A DNA stretch of 64,000 nt from Macrothele yani (GCA_039090855.1 CM077013.1:142745240-142809239), one strand, 5' to 3'. Counted from the first letter of the stretch, positions 11,061-23,401 are shown. Numbers and translations are program-made. The notes: generated from the sequence alone by a model not told the origin.

Positions 11061-14000
11061 CAGGGGTTGTCAAACTTTTTTGTCCCATGGCTCCCTTCAC
11101 TCTATATAAATCTGCGACAGCTTACAAATATACAAAAATATATAAACCATGTTATAAATTCATATATGCATGTTTTCATAGATAATTTTACATTTGTTGA
11201 TCAAAACTGTGAGAAAAGCTTACCTTTAAATATAAATTTTTTAAATTTAATATTAATTTAAATATTATTATTTATTATTATTATTAAATGAAACAGGAAG
11301 GTAGTAAAATTTTTAAATGAAAATATTTTCTACAATAAAAAAAAAAAAACATCTTAAACTTGATCAACTTACATTTCTGCATTGAATCAAGCAGTGTCAG
11401 TGGGAAGGATGAGCTTGTTTTTCTTCATTAGATACTCAAAACTAAAAAAAGTTTGGAAACTGCAATTCTCATCTCTTTCTCAATGTTCACTGTGGACCTG
11501 TAATTGGTTTTGATGACAGCCACTGCAGAAAATCCCGTTTCACATAAATATGATGACGCAAAGGGAATCAAAATTCTAAATGCCTTGTTAACTACTTCAG
11601 GGTAGTCTTGCTTCATCGATTACCAAAATTATGGTAGGGAAGATGACAAACTTGGGTTTCAGTGTGGAGTTTGATATGAGATATCAATAAATTATTCTTG
11701 CTCTGCAGTTGAGAATGTTAAGGGAGGATCAGTGCTGAAGGGATCTTTGATCCAATTGTGTTGTTGAACATCTTCTGGAAAGCACTTCTTAAAATGATCA
11801 ATGAGTTGCGACAAATGATCCAGAAACACTAACTTCTCAGCTTCATTCAATTTTAAATCATTTTCATTTTAAAATGATGTGTGCAATGTAGGAAAGCAGT
11901 CATTTAGAACTCCCTCTTCCATTTTTTTTTTCCACAGGGCTAATTTTCTTTCAAAGGCAGAAATTTTGTCTATTAGCAGCAAAATGTGAATCTCATTACC
12001 TTGCAGGGATACATTTAACGAATTTAGCTTTTCAAATATATCGCACAGATATGATAGCTTTGAAAGAAAGACACTGTCTTCAAACTTCTTGGAATATTTC
12101 TGGTCAAGAAGATAAGAATGAAGTTCCCTTCTAAGTTCAGATACTCATGACAAGACATTTCCATGTGAAAGCCAGCAAGATTTGCAGTAGTAAAGTAGAG
12201 AACTGTGCTCGGCCCCCATATCTGCACACATATGTTCAAAACATCTGGACGTAAGTGGTCGAGTTTTAATGAAGTTTACTACTTCAATTAGTGACTGTAG
12301 AACTTTGTATAGAACAGGGCTGATGTTCTTAGAAGCAAGAACCTTCCTGTGGATGATGCAATGTGTCCACATAGCGTGAGGAGCTTTTTTATTTAATGAG
12401 TGCTTTCAGTCCCCCATAACTATCTGCCATAGAGCGGGCTCCGCCTGTGCACATGCCTACACAATTTTTCCAGTTTGCACTATTTTCTGCCATAAAAGAA
12501 CCTATTATCTGAAACAAGTCTACTGCTTTTGTATGAGATGTTATACTTCTGCACAACACAAGATTTTCGTGAAATTTATTATCATCATCTATATAAATCC
12601 CACATAACAAATCAAATGCACATCATTACGGCCAGAGTAGCAGAATGTAGGCATACGCTGTATGCGGATAGTTTCCAAATGATTGGCAGATTTTGCAGAT
12701 AGTTTTTGCATGTAGATTAAAAAAATGTTATTTGCTGTAATTAAAGCACTTACTGAAGGCTTTACTCAGATTAATATCCTTAATTCTGTTTTGACTTGAA
12801 GAACGTTCAATTATTTTTTTCACATCTTCTGAGTTCTTTTGCTTTTACAGATGTTTCTGGAGTCTAGATTTTATCAAGGTCTGTTCTCAATGAATAGGAA
12901 CTCTATCAAAAGTTTCGGTTTACACAGAAAGAATTTAAATTTTATTGCCAGGTTCTTCTTGCAGTTGCCAGTTATTAAATTAAAATCTTCTTATGCACTT
13001 TGTAAGTCTACTATTTTTCAATTAAGTTGTTGAAAATGCTATATATAATTTTTGAAGGTGTATATACATTTTTTCTTTAATTAGTCTTTTGCTTTTATGA
13101 GGTCCATAGACCAATATTTTGCCATAAAGATCCATTTCATACACATTGCTGCACATTCAATTGTAATGCACTTGTTTTGTCCTTATTAGAATCTGCAGTG
13201 TTCTAATAATTATTTATTGTTTTATTAATATTTCTTTAAATTATTCTGTTTTTATCATAGTTCGCGCTTCGTGGGCTTGCAGCAAGTTTTCTGTTTCAAT
13301 GGTTGTGTATGCAGATACATTTTATTTTTATACAACTTTGATTACAGCTATCAGCGGCTTCATCCAATTGAATGGAAAAATCCTTGCCCTTTAAGTTTTT
13401 CAATTAACTGGTCATTAATATCGTCAGCCATATCAGGAATTCGACGACTAATGGTATTATCTGATAATGGCACTTGCTTGGCAGCGGATTCTCCTATCAT
13501 AATGGAAGCCATGTCCGTATCAGCTGGTAAAATGAGGCTTTCAGCAATAGTGTGCATCTTCTTGCTCTTTGCTACTCGATAAGCAACTTTGTAGGATGAA
13601 AGAAGAGCCTTTGTCAGAATTTTTGTAGCTTGTTTAGTGAAAGTTGTCTTTTGCTCAGCCATTCCTTTCAACTTAGAAGAAAAATACGTGGTTTGTTTAC
13701 CAAACTTCCTTGAACTGTTTCCAAATGATGTTTCATTTTATTGGGGAGCATGCTTTCAGTAGCTAGTACTTTAAAACAGATAACCCACTGTGGACATTCT
13801 TCATTTCCCACAACAGTACACATGAACCCAAAATCAAGGTAGCTTTAGTCATATTTCCGGTATCTTCGATTGTCGTCTTTTAAACTGTTTGTTATTTCTT
13901 AAATGCCACGTTTTTTTCCCAGCATTTAAAAACTTCTCCATCTTGCCTGTTCTTAAAACGTAAAGGACATAAATATGAAAAATACAGAAAACTCAGAAAC

Positions 14001-14366
14001 TACTACACACATGTTAGTAGTTTCTTTTAGTTTATGTTAGTAGAACAGTAAGCACAAGAATAAATCCGGTCTTCACGCAATGATGAAACAAAAAGATGCC
14101 TTCTCTACAAAGCTAACTGAATCATCAGTAACCTATCAAATCACTTTTGCCCATGTTGTTTTGATCCTTGGAAGAAGCCACGTGACATGGGGGGGGGGGG
14201 GCACATATCCAGGAATGTTTTCTTTTCTATTTCGGGGGTGGGGGAGTGATGCATGACTGCCATTATCCCCTCATTTCCGGCCTTTTCAGTGAATTTTAAC
14301 GGCGACTTCCCTGACTAAAACCTGCGACTTCACAAGCAGTTGCGATGCGCAGTTCGAAAAGTCCTG
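11061..14366 (-). mobile_element. hAT transposon B
   Basis: The left end CAGGGGTTGTCAAACTTT pairs with the inverted right end (read inward, CAGGACTTTTCGAACTG); 13 of 17 positions agree. Flanks GCTTAACT (11053-11060) and GCTAAACC (14367-14374) match at 6 of 8 bases, as expected for an old 8-bp hAT duplication. The 3.3-kb length and the enclosed minus-strand transposase relic support a once complete element. Runs of G near 14190 and 14235 lie inside its 5' region. Confidence 0.78.
11430..13990 (-). pseudogene. hAT transposase relic (ZBED5/FAM200-like)
   Basis: Minus-strand blocks appear in the normal order. Around 13800-13680 the N-terminal part includes NKMKHHLETVQGSL. At 13671-13360 is a conserved block with KKMHTIAESLILPADTDMAS. 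At 12610-12389 is NWKNCVGMCTGGARSMADSY (a catalytic-Asp motif, CTDG in relatives, here CTGG). At 12372-12024 is CIIHRKVLASKNISPVLYKV followed by TRPLTSRCFEHMCADMGAEH. At 11616-11428 is the dimerisation domain with IPFASSYLCETGFSAVAVIK. Several stops and frameshifts separate the blocks, and the CTDG aspartate is lost, so it is inactive. Confidence 0.85.
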
Positions 14367-14723
14367 GCTAAACCTGATTTTCTACCTCTTTGATTGAAAG
14401 GTCACTGATGTGACATCCTACAATCACACTTGTCTCAAACCCCTTGTATTCATGCTGCACTATTCTGCAGGGATCATAGCATACTTCTGGAAAATTTTAG
14501 GTAAGAATTTTAGGAATTTTAGGACTTTTAGAAAAATTTTAGGAAAATTTTAGGAGTGTATTTCAATAAAAACTAGATGTATATTTGTATACATCTAGTA
14601 AAACAACTTTGTATACATTGTAAAGAGTTTGCTTCACACCCTTCAACCATATATACTGATAGACTGTGCATGACATCAAAATTTCTGGCTCCAACATAAA
14701 ATCACATGACAACAGTCAAAAAG

Positions 14724-14794
14724 ATGGGTTACACCTGCTGTGCTTATGGTTGCTCTGACCGATATAGTAAAGAAAGTTCTATGATTTTTCATGG
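14724..14794 (+). CDS. THAP first exon, copy 2 (partial)
   Basis: Same residues as 291-361 (MGYTCCAYGCSDRYSKESSM, then IFHG) followed by donor GTAAGA. Unchanged translation in both copies, compared with indels elsewhere in the element, hints at a recent common source. Confidence 0.55.
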
Positions 14795-15469
14795 GTAAGA
14801 AACAAATTAAATACCTAAGTCAATAAAGTTCAATTACTTAACCAGAAACTTGCAGCTATTGATATAAAAATATAGTAACTTAAGAAAAAAAAATGGAATG
14901 CATGTTCCAAATTCTTCGCAAATGTTCATCACATTATAAATCACAAAATGTAAACAACACGATCATGCATGTATATAGCTCATAAGTAAACTTACCTGAA
15001 GAGTTTTCATTATATATGCGGTGCATTCACATAATACACCGAAACACTGAAGTTTTGCAGCGTAAATTAGTAATCATAACAGCATTTGTACACGAAATTT
15101 GGAGTCTGATGATGACGTGCCCTAATGTTTGAGCCATGGCGGCTTTGATGCAGCTATTGCCAATGCACAGTCCATTAGTATATATGGTCGAAGTTCACAC
15201 CCAAATTTTTTGCATAACGTCTAATGTCTAAAGTTTAAGTATGATTTACTTCTAATGTTCAGTTCTTATCTTTTCACGTGTTATTATCATATTCAAGTAT
15301 ATTTACTACATTCAAGTTTCACTTTGAACATTAATATGCTGTTGAACCAGAAGCAATTCACGATTTTCACAGTAAAGTTTTCAGGTTTCACATTAAACTA
15401 TAATATCCTAAAAAGGTAATTGAAAACCAAGAACTATGTACAATTGTTCACTGAATTACTTTTTTCATA

Positions 15470-15800
15470 TTATTGTTTTAACCTTTTCCTGATTAGCCTA
15501 TCTTTTTCTGCTTCCACCACAACTAATTTACTTTCAGTTTTCTTCATTTCAGCTGAACCTTGTATGATCAAGTTAGAGGCAACTGCTATTTCAACAGTAT
15601 TTTGTTTTTCTACAGCTTTTCTCATTCTTTCTGTTCCCTCTTGAATTACTGCTAGGAGGCTTCTTTATCTTTTTTAAGCCTATTTATTTCTGCATCATTT
15701 TCTTTTATTTTGTCATCAAACTCAGCTTTTCTTTTTTTCTCTAGCTGCTTTTCCTTATTTTCCCTCTCTTTCTTCGAAAATAAAAGCATAACAAACAGCG
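15470..15800 (-). pseudogene. coiled-coil frame, copy 2, frameshifted
   Basis: Counterpart of 1034-1354. One G is missing in the GCTAGGAGGCTTC stretch near 15654 (copy 1 has GCTAGGGAGGCTTC), which breaks the 106-residue frame about halfway. Confidence 0.5.
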
Positions 15801-18512
15801 CGAAAACTAGCTCATAAATAGAATATTTGAAACACTCTCAATGTATGCACTCTCAATTATTAGGGATGGTAGAGGGGAAGGGAATAGAACTGTCCAAAAT
15901 TAGCATGTTTTCGTTGCGCTAGGGCGCTTAAGCACGGCTGAATTCCTTCAGATACCCCCAATGTTCAAATGATTGAAATGTGCTGATGTTCATGGAATGA
16001 AATGGTTGATCAGCTATGATGACCGCATAAAAGTTCGGGGTGGGGGGGAGGGCTTTATTTTTTTTATTTTTTTAGTTTATGCAACATTTTACATCACTCC
16101 AGTATTTATCTTGTCATCATCAACAATCGCAATGCAACTACCGCTACGATCGCGGATATCAGCAACCGAAAATCTGCCATATCTCTAAGTGATATAACAC
16201 ACAGTATCCTGTTACAGTGTATTGTAATTGAAAAAAAAGGATGTGGAAAAAAGAAACTTTCAGAAATTAAGATCATCAAGTCATGCGTTTCAAAAATCCG
16301 TTTTCCTTTATAACGTTTAAAAACATGTTTTTGCTTTTTTACCTGTAGTGTAAATAAAAAAACTATGTTGATTTTTTTTTATGGAATCAGACGTCCGTAT
16401 GTCTGATTGTCTTCATCTGAGTTCACACTTTAGCTACTGTGTACAAGTAGACCTATTTTTTCAGCTCAAAAATATGTAGTTTTGTATATATTCACAGTAT
16501 AAGTCATTCCTTATTCCCACAGAACTGAATTCAGCATATGCAAAATGAAGATCATCAAGACCCGCCCAACACTATGTTTCTGATTGTCTGCTGTTTATAT
16601 TCAAGAAATGCAAACGTGGATCAATGGTGAATGCAGCAACTATGATTTTTATTTATTAGCAAGAAAAAAATAATAAAGAGCCGTGAAAGCTGTAAAGCTG
16701 AAACGGATATTTCTCTCGACCCCCCCCCCATGCACAAAAACATTCCAATTAAGATCAAACAGCAGGAGGACCCGTCCACACAACACAACCTTTGGAATTA
16801 CCTGATGGAATGGCTTCTTTTCATTTGGCACATCGCCATAAATCACCACCTGCAGCTCACTGAACTGTCAAGTTGCATCCTTCCTCCTTCACTTTAACTA
16901 TAATAGAAACTGTAAAAAAAAAAATGCTCCCCAATTTTCGACAAAATTAAATTACCAAATTTACGTCATGATGTTGCAATTTACTAAAATACGTTTGTTT
17001 ATCTGCTGAATATTGCTTAAATCCATTGAAAACTTTTTAATTATAGATGATTTTTTTTATTAAAACAGTAACTCAGACGTCTGAATAAAAACGTGTTTGT
17101 AATTCAAATAGAGTCCATATCATCACAGAAAAAAATTTAAGGATCACTCTGTTTAAATAAACCATGGCATCTAAAAAAAATAATTCACTTGCTTTTCCCG
17201 TAATTTATAATTACTGTTTCTTTTTTTCAATCCGATTATGCAACGTTTTTTTTTTTTTTTTTTTTTTTTGCATCTGCTAAAGTTCCTAACGGAATTTGGC
17301 GAAATTTGCACTAGAACTTTATTGTGATGTATCTTAACTACTGTAAAAATTTCACTGTGTTATTTTCAAAATTCAGAAAAATGGATTTCTGAAAATATTC
17401 TCCTAGTCCTTTTGTGCTGTGGAAGTGATAAACAGGTGTTTGCTTTCTTCCCAACCAAGGGCTTCAGATCAGCGCTCCCAGCTGTCAATCAACCGTTGCT
17501 ATGGTAACACCCTTTCTGCTGGAGGCTCACTCTGTCCAAAGAGGCACACATACTTGTCCATAATAAAAATTACCAATGCTAACTTTTTAAAGTTTTAAAC
17601 CGATTCAACTGGAATTTTGGAAGTGAGCTTCTGTAATCCAATTACAGTGAATGTAAAAATTTCAGCCACTTTCGTGAAAAATTCGCAAAGATAGTTTTCT
17701 TATTTTTTATCATAAGTAGTGGAAGTCTCTTGAGGGTAGGGAGGGTGGCATGCACATAAACAAGAAGCAGATGACTGTGTTGTTCAGGCATACTCCTCAC
17801 TGGTGGATGCCAGCTGACTTGGTACATACGCGACCCCCTGCAAATGCTAAATGCCTCTTCTTTCCCCTTCTGTTCTCAATTGTCGGACGGACATCAAGCT
17901 CCCCTTCGACCTACTAGTAATCATCCAATTTTATTGCACTGGAAGTAGTGCCTTTTTTTTTCTTTTTTTCCCCCCAGCCAAATTAGGATTTGGTGCACAT
18001 CGGAAACCGCTGCCGGTGGTTTCTTTGAGAACAGAGAAAAGGAACTTTAAAAATGAAGGGGTAACAGTAACACGATTTCCTAAAAGGGCATTTTTTAAGC
18101 ACTAATTTCAAATTTCAAGGCTTTTCAAGACGGCATTAAAAAAACACCGTTTTTCCAGGATATTCCAGGCCTTGAAAACGTAATCATGATTTTCCAGGAC
18201 TTTCCAGGTTTTCAAGCACGCGTGCGCACCCTGCGTAATGGTAAATTTATTGGCGTTAATAACGGTTGTGTTTTTAATAAATAAGCTTACGAAAATTTTA
18301 GGATGAATAGCAAATTTTAGGTATAATTTTAGGAATTTAAGGAGGGTCACAAAATATTAGGAATTTTAGGAATTTTAGGAGGAATGCGATCCCTGATTCT
18401 GTTGTTGGGTAAATGTTCTGCAAGGGCAGTAACTTTCTTTGGTACTTACGTATTAAACCGAGGACCTCCGCAGCAGAGCTGAGATGGGCCGAGCCCGAGC
18501 CGGGCGCTGGCT

Positions 18513-18675
18513 GCGTAATAAGGCGTGTAATGGATATTAGTGAAGCACGAGTTGTATGTCAAGATCGCTGTAAATGGAGAAGTTTTATACGACAACAATA
18601 AGTAAAAATATCTGGTAGTTTGTATTTCTTTTTGGAGCTAACCTCTGAATCTCAGAGAACAGCTTAGTGATATGT
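18513..18675 (+). pseudogene. LINE A 3' end nested in Merlin
   Basis: Codes for RRVMDISEARVVCQDRCKWR, the last coding residues of LINE A, and then its 3' untranslated sequence (GGAGCTAACCTCTGAATCTC). It is cut off before the usual TATG-type tail. It sits between the Merlin left end and the transposase. Confidence 0.8.
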
Positions 18676-19279
18676 AGTGTAGTGTAGTAGTTCTTAAAGA
18701 GAATTCTTCGGCAACTGGGTCTAGATGGGGAGTAGGAATTTGGTAGGGCTATCCATTCCGGGAAATTCCATAGGCCATGAATTACAGGATTTCTGCGAAG
18801 GTAAAGTTTCTATAAGAACTATAGACAGTAGATTAGATAGCAAGCTGACAAAATTTTGCTCCCAAAATTTTGCTCCCTAGCTCAAAGGGGCAGCTCCCTG
18901 CTAATTCTATTGAGCAATGTACGACGTAGATTGTTATGCCTCCCGATTTTTCCTGATATCCCCCCTCCCCAGAAACATTTCAGGAAGAAATGAATTGTCA
19001 AAGAAACTATAGAAATAGATAGACATCCCTTTCCTACTCCGCAGTAGAGAAAGACGTCGGTTAATTGCACGGGTAGGGAAGTCTGGAACAGAAGACTTTT
19101 TTTTTTAAATGCCTAAACAGGTTAATCATAGTTTTTGGGCTCATTCGGGCCCGGGCTCTATCTTGCAATATAAAATTCGAGCTCGGGCTCTTACAATTGA
19201 GCCCGAACTCAGCTCTGCTCAGCAGAGAACGATTTTGTCGCAAATCTAACCACGGCAAGTACACGTACAAGAGCGAAAC

Positions 19280-19478
19280 AGTTTAATATAAAAAAAGAAA
19301 CATATACTGCCTAAATTACACATACAAAAGTCAACATATGCTGCTTATATACTGCCTAAGTTACACATACAAAAGTCAAACAGGTCAATATAAAGAAAAG
19401 AACATTTATTGCCTAACTACGCCAAGTACACATACAAAAGCCAAACAGTTCAACATAAAGAAAAGAAACATATACCGA
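19280..19478. repeat. tandem repeat, about 45-65-bp units, roughly 3.5 copies
   Basis: Units share AGAAACATATACTGCCTAA followed by ACACATACAAAAGTCAAACA. Copies vary in length and sequence. It lies inside Merlin, just downstream of the transposase gene. Confidence 0.7.
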
Positions 19479-19569
19479 GGCATCAGTCTGGCTATTCTGA
19501 TGTTGGCCAAACATTAGCAATAGCGGTAAGTATGGCTTCAAACACGTTTTCATCTCTTTGTGTCATTCT

Positions 19570-20379
19570 TCACCACATGAACTCTGCCAAATAAGATTCG
19601 ATGTGATGACGTGCAGTACCACGATGTTTCTTGTTGCGCCATTTAGTACAACCCCATAACCTTTCTATAGATTGTGTGCGTGCCCCACTGTTGGGGTCAA
19701 CAAAATTGTATTTGTGATTCACAATGAAGTGATGAAAACCAGCCTCTTTAAGTTCATTAGATTTATACGCCCACCACGAATCCGAATATATCATACTGCC
19801 TTCGTTTATATTTTGGACAATAGCATTCATTAATGTCGAAGCGTTTTGATCAGCAACTCGAATTATAAAACATTAATTTGTCTCTCTAGAAAGTCCCCCT
19901 AAAACCCACTGCTGTGGGAATATTCGTCCTGAGTTGCTCTTTCGTTTAGCAAACAAACTTTTATTATTAATCTTTACTATCATATTCGGCCCTCCGATTT
20001 TTTTCTTATTTCTTTTATCCAAAATTTCAACACAAACATCTCTCACATTATTGTTCCAGTCAATTACAGTTTTGTCTGACATATCAAGTTGCCTTTTACA
20101 CCACTCAATAGATGTGAGCTCTTCACACCAACAGTAAATAAATCATAAAGCGGTTACGAAAGGTATATGAGATTTTTTGAACCAATTTCCAACACACATA
20201 CCTACTTTGCTCTTACAGCATTTTACATTACACTGCCAAGATTTAAATGAAAAGTATAATTTCATATTATGGCCATTCTTACATCTGTGCTGTCTTGACA
20301 ATATTCTTATACTCTGAAAAAACTCACTGCCTCTTCCTCAGTGTTAGGTTGATCACAAATTTTCATCATATTTCCACAA
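19570..20379 (-). pseudogene. Merlin (IS1016-type) transposase
   Basis: One frame of about 269 codons from ATG at 20379 (start MMKICDQPNTEEEAVSFFQS) to a TGA after CEFMW-type residues at 19570. Domain order is a Cys-rich N-terminal region (RCKNGH, CNVKCCKSKVG), a helix-turn-helix region (SDKTVIDWNNNVRDVC), then the DDE domain of the ISXO2/IS1016 type. Second and third catalytic residues are present (YSDSWWAY and QSIERLWG). The first motif, normally EIDESKF, reads KINNKSLF, so the first Asp is lost. In-frame stops: TGA at 20143-20145 and TAA at 19873-19875. Length and frame are otherwise intact. Merlin encodes a transposase related to bacterial IS1016, but the eukaryotic-type ends argue against recent bacterial transfer. 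Confidence 0.9.
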
Positions 20380-20609
20380 AACATTTGGCAAAAGCTTACT
20401 TACTTAAACAGCATTAGCAATTAATGAAGGAAGCACACAGAATGCGAAACAAACTAAGAAAGAGAAGCAAAGAATCGAATGATATATGAAATGAAGTTCT
20501 CGTGACTTCACAAGTCCATAATGAAGTTAAAAAAAACAAACAAACGACCACTGCGCCAAAATCGGTCTCTGCTGAGGTCCTTGGATTAATACGTAAGTAC
20601 CCTTTCTTT

Positions 20610-21045
20610 TATATTATCCCATAATAATATGTATACCAAATGTGCAGAATGGCTTGCTCACTGTTATTCTGTAGGGGTGTCTTGTGACTTGTCTGTATAA
20701 GTGCATGATTGCATTCTACAAATGATAAAAGATTCATGCATTAATAATTTTTCATTAGCTCTCCTTTCAATGTTAGATATTCTATTCTGAATCTATTTTT
20801 AGGATACAGTCAGATTCATAATGGGATACCAAACATTGAAGGAAAGTGAAGTAATGAAAAATTATGTAATGCAGAAACCTTTTAGCATTTGCAAAATGCA
20901 GTCCTATATATGGCTCAAAATCCAAAACATAGAAATTGATAAAACATGCAACCAAAAATAGAGGACAATCTAATACTTAAGAAAAAAAAAAAAAAAAAAA
21001 GCTTGTTAACAGATCCTTAAGTAAAGCAAACATTAGCAATCATAC
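20610..21045. other. no recognisable feature (intron)
   Basis: A+T-rich, with an A run at 20981-21000. Lies downstream of host exon 21046-21439 in its transcription direction. No further exon recognised. Confidence 0.45.
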
Positions 21046-21439
21046 CTTTAGGTCCATTGACATCAGGAACAGGATTTGCTCTGAATGTTTTAGTGTGTAC
21101 TGATGGTTTTACCATGTTACTCACAGGAGCAACGGCTTTCATTGGCAAAGTCTTCTTACCAAATCTTGATTCCATAAGATCACCAGCACTATTGGCTCTA
21201 GGTTTTGTTTCTGGCACAGATGGTTTCCTACTGCTGAGTTCATTTGTGGAGGCAGCAGCACCTTTTGAAAGCTGCAAGGAACTTGTTCTTGTGAGTCTTG
21301 GAGATGCCTGGTGGACAGAAGTGTTCACTTGGTTGCTGGTTTTTGTAGAAGAACGAGACTGACCATAACTGAGTCTTGATGGCAGCAGGCTTGTTCTCTT
21401 AGGCATTGTGGGAGTTTTAAAACCACTTGTGATGGCTCC
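21046..21439 (-). CDS. host gene, downstream exon (Ser/Pro/Lys-rich)
   Basis: Preceded on the minus strand by a pyrimidine-rich acceptor ending CCTAG and followed by donor GTATGA after CCTAAAG. The 394-nt exon opens in phase 0 and reads GAITSGFKTPTMPKRTSLLP, then basic, Ser/Thr-rich sequence with SRLSYGQSRSSTKTSNQ, ending PVPDVNGPK plus one base. Low complexity and disorder are predicted from composition. The upstream exon at 45483-46798 ends in phase 0 with KQKTPE, so a direct join preserves frame and style. The protein could be a cytoskeletal or nuclear basic protein. I do not recognise it and assign no function. Confidence 0.65.
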
Positions 21440-22299
21440 CTAGGTAAGATATAAAAAAAAAGACAAAATTTAAGTACATGAAAAAACAGCTTTTTTGCTA
21501 GGCTTAACTAAAAAAAAAATAGTTACAGATATTGAAGTAATGATTGAACTTAATAGCTATATACAATAAATATCAGCTGAATTAAATACTGTTTCACACG
21601 TTAGCAGTCTTTCAGACATCAGGTCAACATTCCATTGGCCTAGGGTTAAAGACACACTATTTACAAAACGGGCAACTTACCTTTCTTGGATGGCTTGGAT
21701 GGCTGCTTCGGAATGTGCGGCTGCAGTGTAAGCACAGCTTCATTGCCTCTTATTTTCTTTATGTCAGTTTATTTGAGTCATCCTTGCAAAATAACTACAA
21801 CTCACGTACTTAACTATTTATGAAGTCATTATGGTAACAGATGAAAAAATTCAGTATCGTTAGATAGTAGTCAATATTCACCAAGAGTAAATGTCTTAGG
21901 TCATTAGACAAAATATAGCATGGATATAATAAAAGAAGTTAAAACCAATAAAAAACAATAAGAAGAAAAAAAACACCCAAGTATGAATAGTCATAAGTCA
22001 GATGAAATTAAGTGCGTGCGCATGCTTACAGATACACGTAGAACCTGGATCAAACGCTGCTCGATCGTATATCCCAATTTGTTGCAAAGTGTTATAATGG
22101 AGTTCATTTTTAATTTTATTTTCATTCATTCTCTATTTCTCATTCTTTTTCTTCTTATTCTGTTCTATATTATGTTCTTTTTCTTTTCCTACGAGGCATT
22201 TTCAAGCATATGGCAATTCAGACTGAGTGTTCAAGTTACAGTTTTTATTCTTCATTTGTACGATGAGTACTGCTTCAGATGCTAATATTTGTTGATGGG

Positions 22300-22776
22300 T
22301 TTTAAAAGTAGATATTAGCTTGATGTTTTCCAATCTGGGTCTGCTTGGTTATTAATACAGCATTGTATCAAAGCAGTTTTTACTTGTTGCTGAATCCAAT
22401 TAGAGATATGTTCTTTCAATCTTGTTCTAATTCTACTTTTAGTATTTCCTACATATATTTTGTCAGGATGGTTATCTTTAATTGTAGGAATAACATATAC
22501 ACCTGCATTGTTCAAGATGGACAAATTATTTTGTTATTTAGTTAGTTCTTTCGAGATATCAGTAAAGGTTTCTGCAATGGATAGATTTTGCTTATGACAA
22601 TCTTTTTTAAGTATGCTGAATATAGGTGGAACAAATGGAAATTTACCAATATATTTCCTATTCTCCTTTAAAGTATTGTTGCTGTGTAAATTCAGGGTTT
22701 TAAGCTTATTGTAAATGGAGGTAATAAGAGATTTATCACAACCAAAGTAAGTAGCCATATTCTTTATCCAGTCCAT
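22300..22776 (-). pseudogene. Penelope RT linker and GIY-YIG domain, left arm
   Basis: At 22776-22534 the frame reads MDWIKNMATYFGCDKSLITS and ends in KELTK-stop: the connector after the reverse transcriptase palm, with the GKFPFVPPI motif typical of Penelope elements. In a shifted frame from 22524 the GIY-YIG nuclease starts GVYVIPTIKDNHPDKIYVGN, with the GVY and YVG motifs intact, then RLKEHISNW and KTALIQCC. It truncates near DPDW. The frame change and lost C-terminus make it inactive. Confidence 0.8.
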
Positions 22777-23031
22777 TTCTTCTCTTTCTGCTGTCCTTCA
22801 TTTTCATTTCATTTATTGCATTTTAGTTGTTACAGACATGGTATTACATAATCATAAATATATAACACAAATAATATATTTTTGTAACAACAGGGAATGA
22901 GGAGGGAAAAGGCCTGATAGGCCTGACGTGCCCTCTTCTCCTTGTAGATGAATGGGTAACAGATCTTTGGGTATAAAAATAAAAGGCTGAAATTTTATAT
23001 TTCCATGGGTGAAAGAACAAAATAACTTGTT

Positions 23032-23401
23032 CATCTTGAACACTGCAGGTGTATATGTTATCCCTACAGTTAAAGATAACCATCCTCACAAAATATATGT
23101 AGAAAGTACTAAAAGGAGAATTAGATTGAAAGAACACATCTGTAATTGGAATCAGAGACAAGAAAAAACTGCATTGATACAACATTGTATTAATAACCAA
23201 GCAGACCCAGATTGGGAAAAGATCAAGCTAATATCTACTTTTAAAACCCATCGACAAATATTAACATCTAAAGCAGTACTCATCGAACAAATGAAGAATG
23301 AAAACTGTAACTTGAACATTCCGTATGAATTGCCATATGCTTGGAAATACCTCATAGGAAAAGAACATAATATAGAACAGAATAAGAAGAAAAAAGAATG
23401 A
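23032..23401 (+). pseudogene. Penelope GIY-YIG endonuclease, right arm
   Basis: About 120 residues from LNTAGVYVIPTVKDNHPHKI through RLKEHICNWNQ, KTALIQHCINNQADPDW and ILTSKAVLIEQMKNE, ending in a Lys-rich tail at 23401. It keeps the GVY motif, but the YVG glycine is Glu (KIYVEST). This is the C-terminal nuclease of a Penelope-like retroelement. The N-terminal reverse transcriptase is absent in this orientation. Confidence 0.82.

Larger units (their letters stand above)
14469..18394 (+). mobile_element. THAP/P-like DNA element, copy 2
   Basis: Near-identical to 36-3945 throughout, differing mainly in homopolymer length and scattered single bases. Same ends (AGGGATC, GATCCCT). Flanks TATTCTGC and GATTCTGT match at 6 of 8 bases and differ from those of copy 1, so each copy transposed independently rather than arising by local duplication. 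It lies about 100 bp right of the hAT B element. Confidence 0.78.
18441..20601 (-). mobile_element. Merlin transposon, full length
   Basis: Terminal inverted repeats GGTACTTACGTATTAA at the left and TTAATACGTAAGTACC at the right extend with mismatches through a GGACCTC block to about 40 bp. The flanks are a perfect 8-bp direct repeat, CTTTCTTT (18433-18440 and 20602-20609), as known for Merlin. The 2.16-kb body holds one transposase frame, an internal tandem repeat and a LINE A scrap. A second, weaker copy of the CAGCAGAGCTGAG-type subterminal sequence lies inverted near 19215. Confidence 0.9.

Noticed and set aside
1..18394. Local segmental duplication of a 14-kb block
   Set aside because: Only the 3.9-kb unit is repeated, and its two copies have different short flanking duplications.
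19570..20379. Horizontal transfer of a bacterial insertion sequence (ISXO2/IS1016-type domain)
   Set aside because: The ends, 8-bp duplication and protein fit eukaryotic Merlin, which is anciently related to IS1016.
21660..21760. Extra host exon (AAAHSEAAIQ-like) near the donor GTAAGT
   Set aside because: The same segment occurs inverted at 23950-24020 within the arms of the Penelope insertion, bounded by its target duplication, so it belongs to the element.
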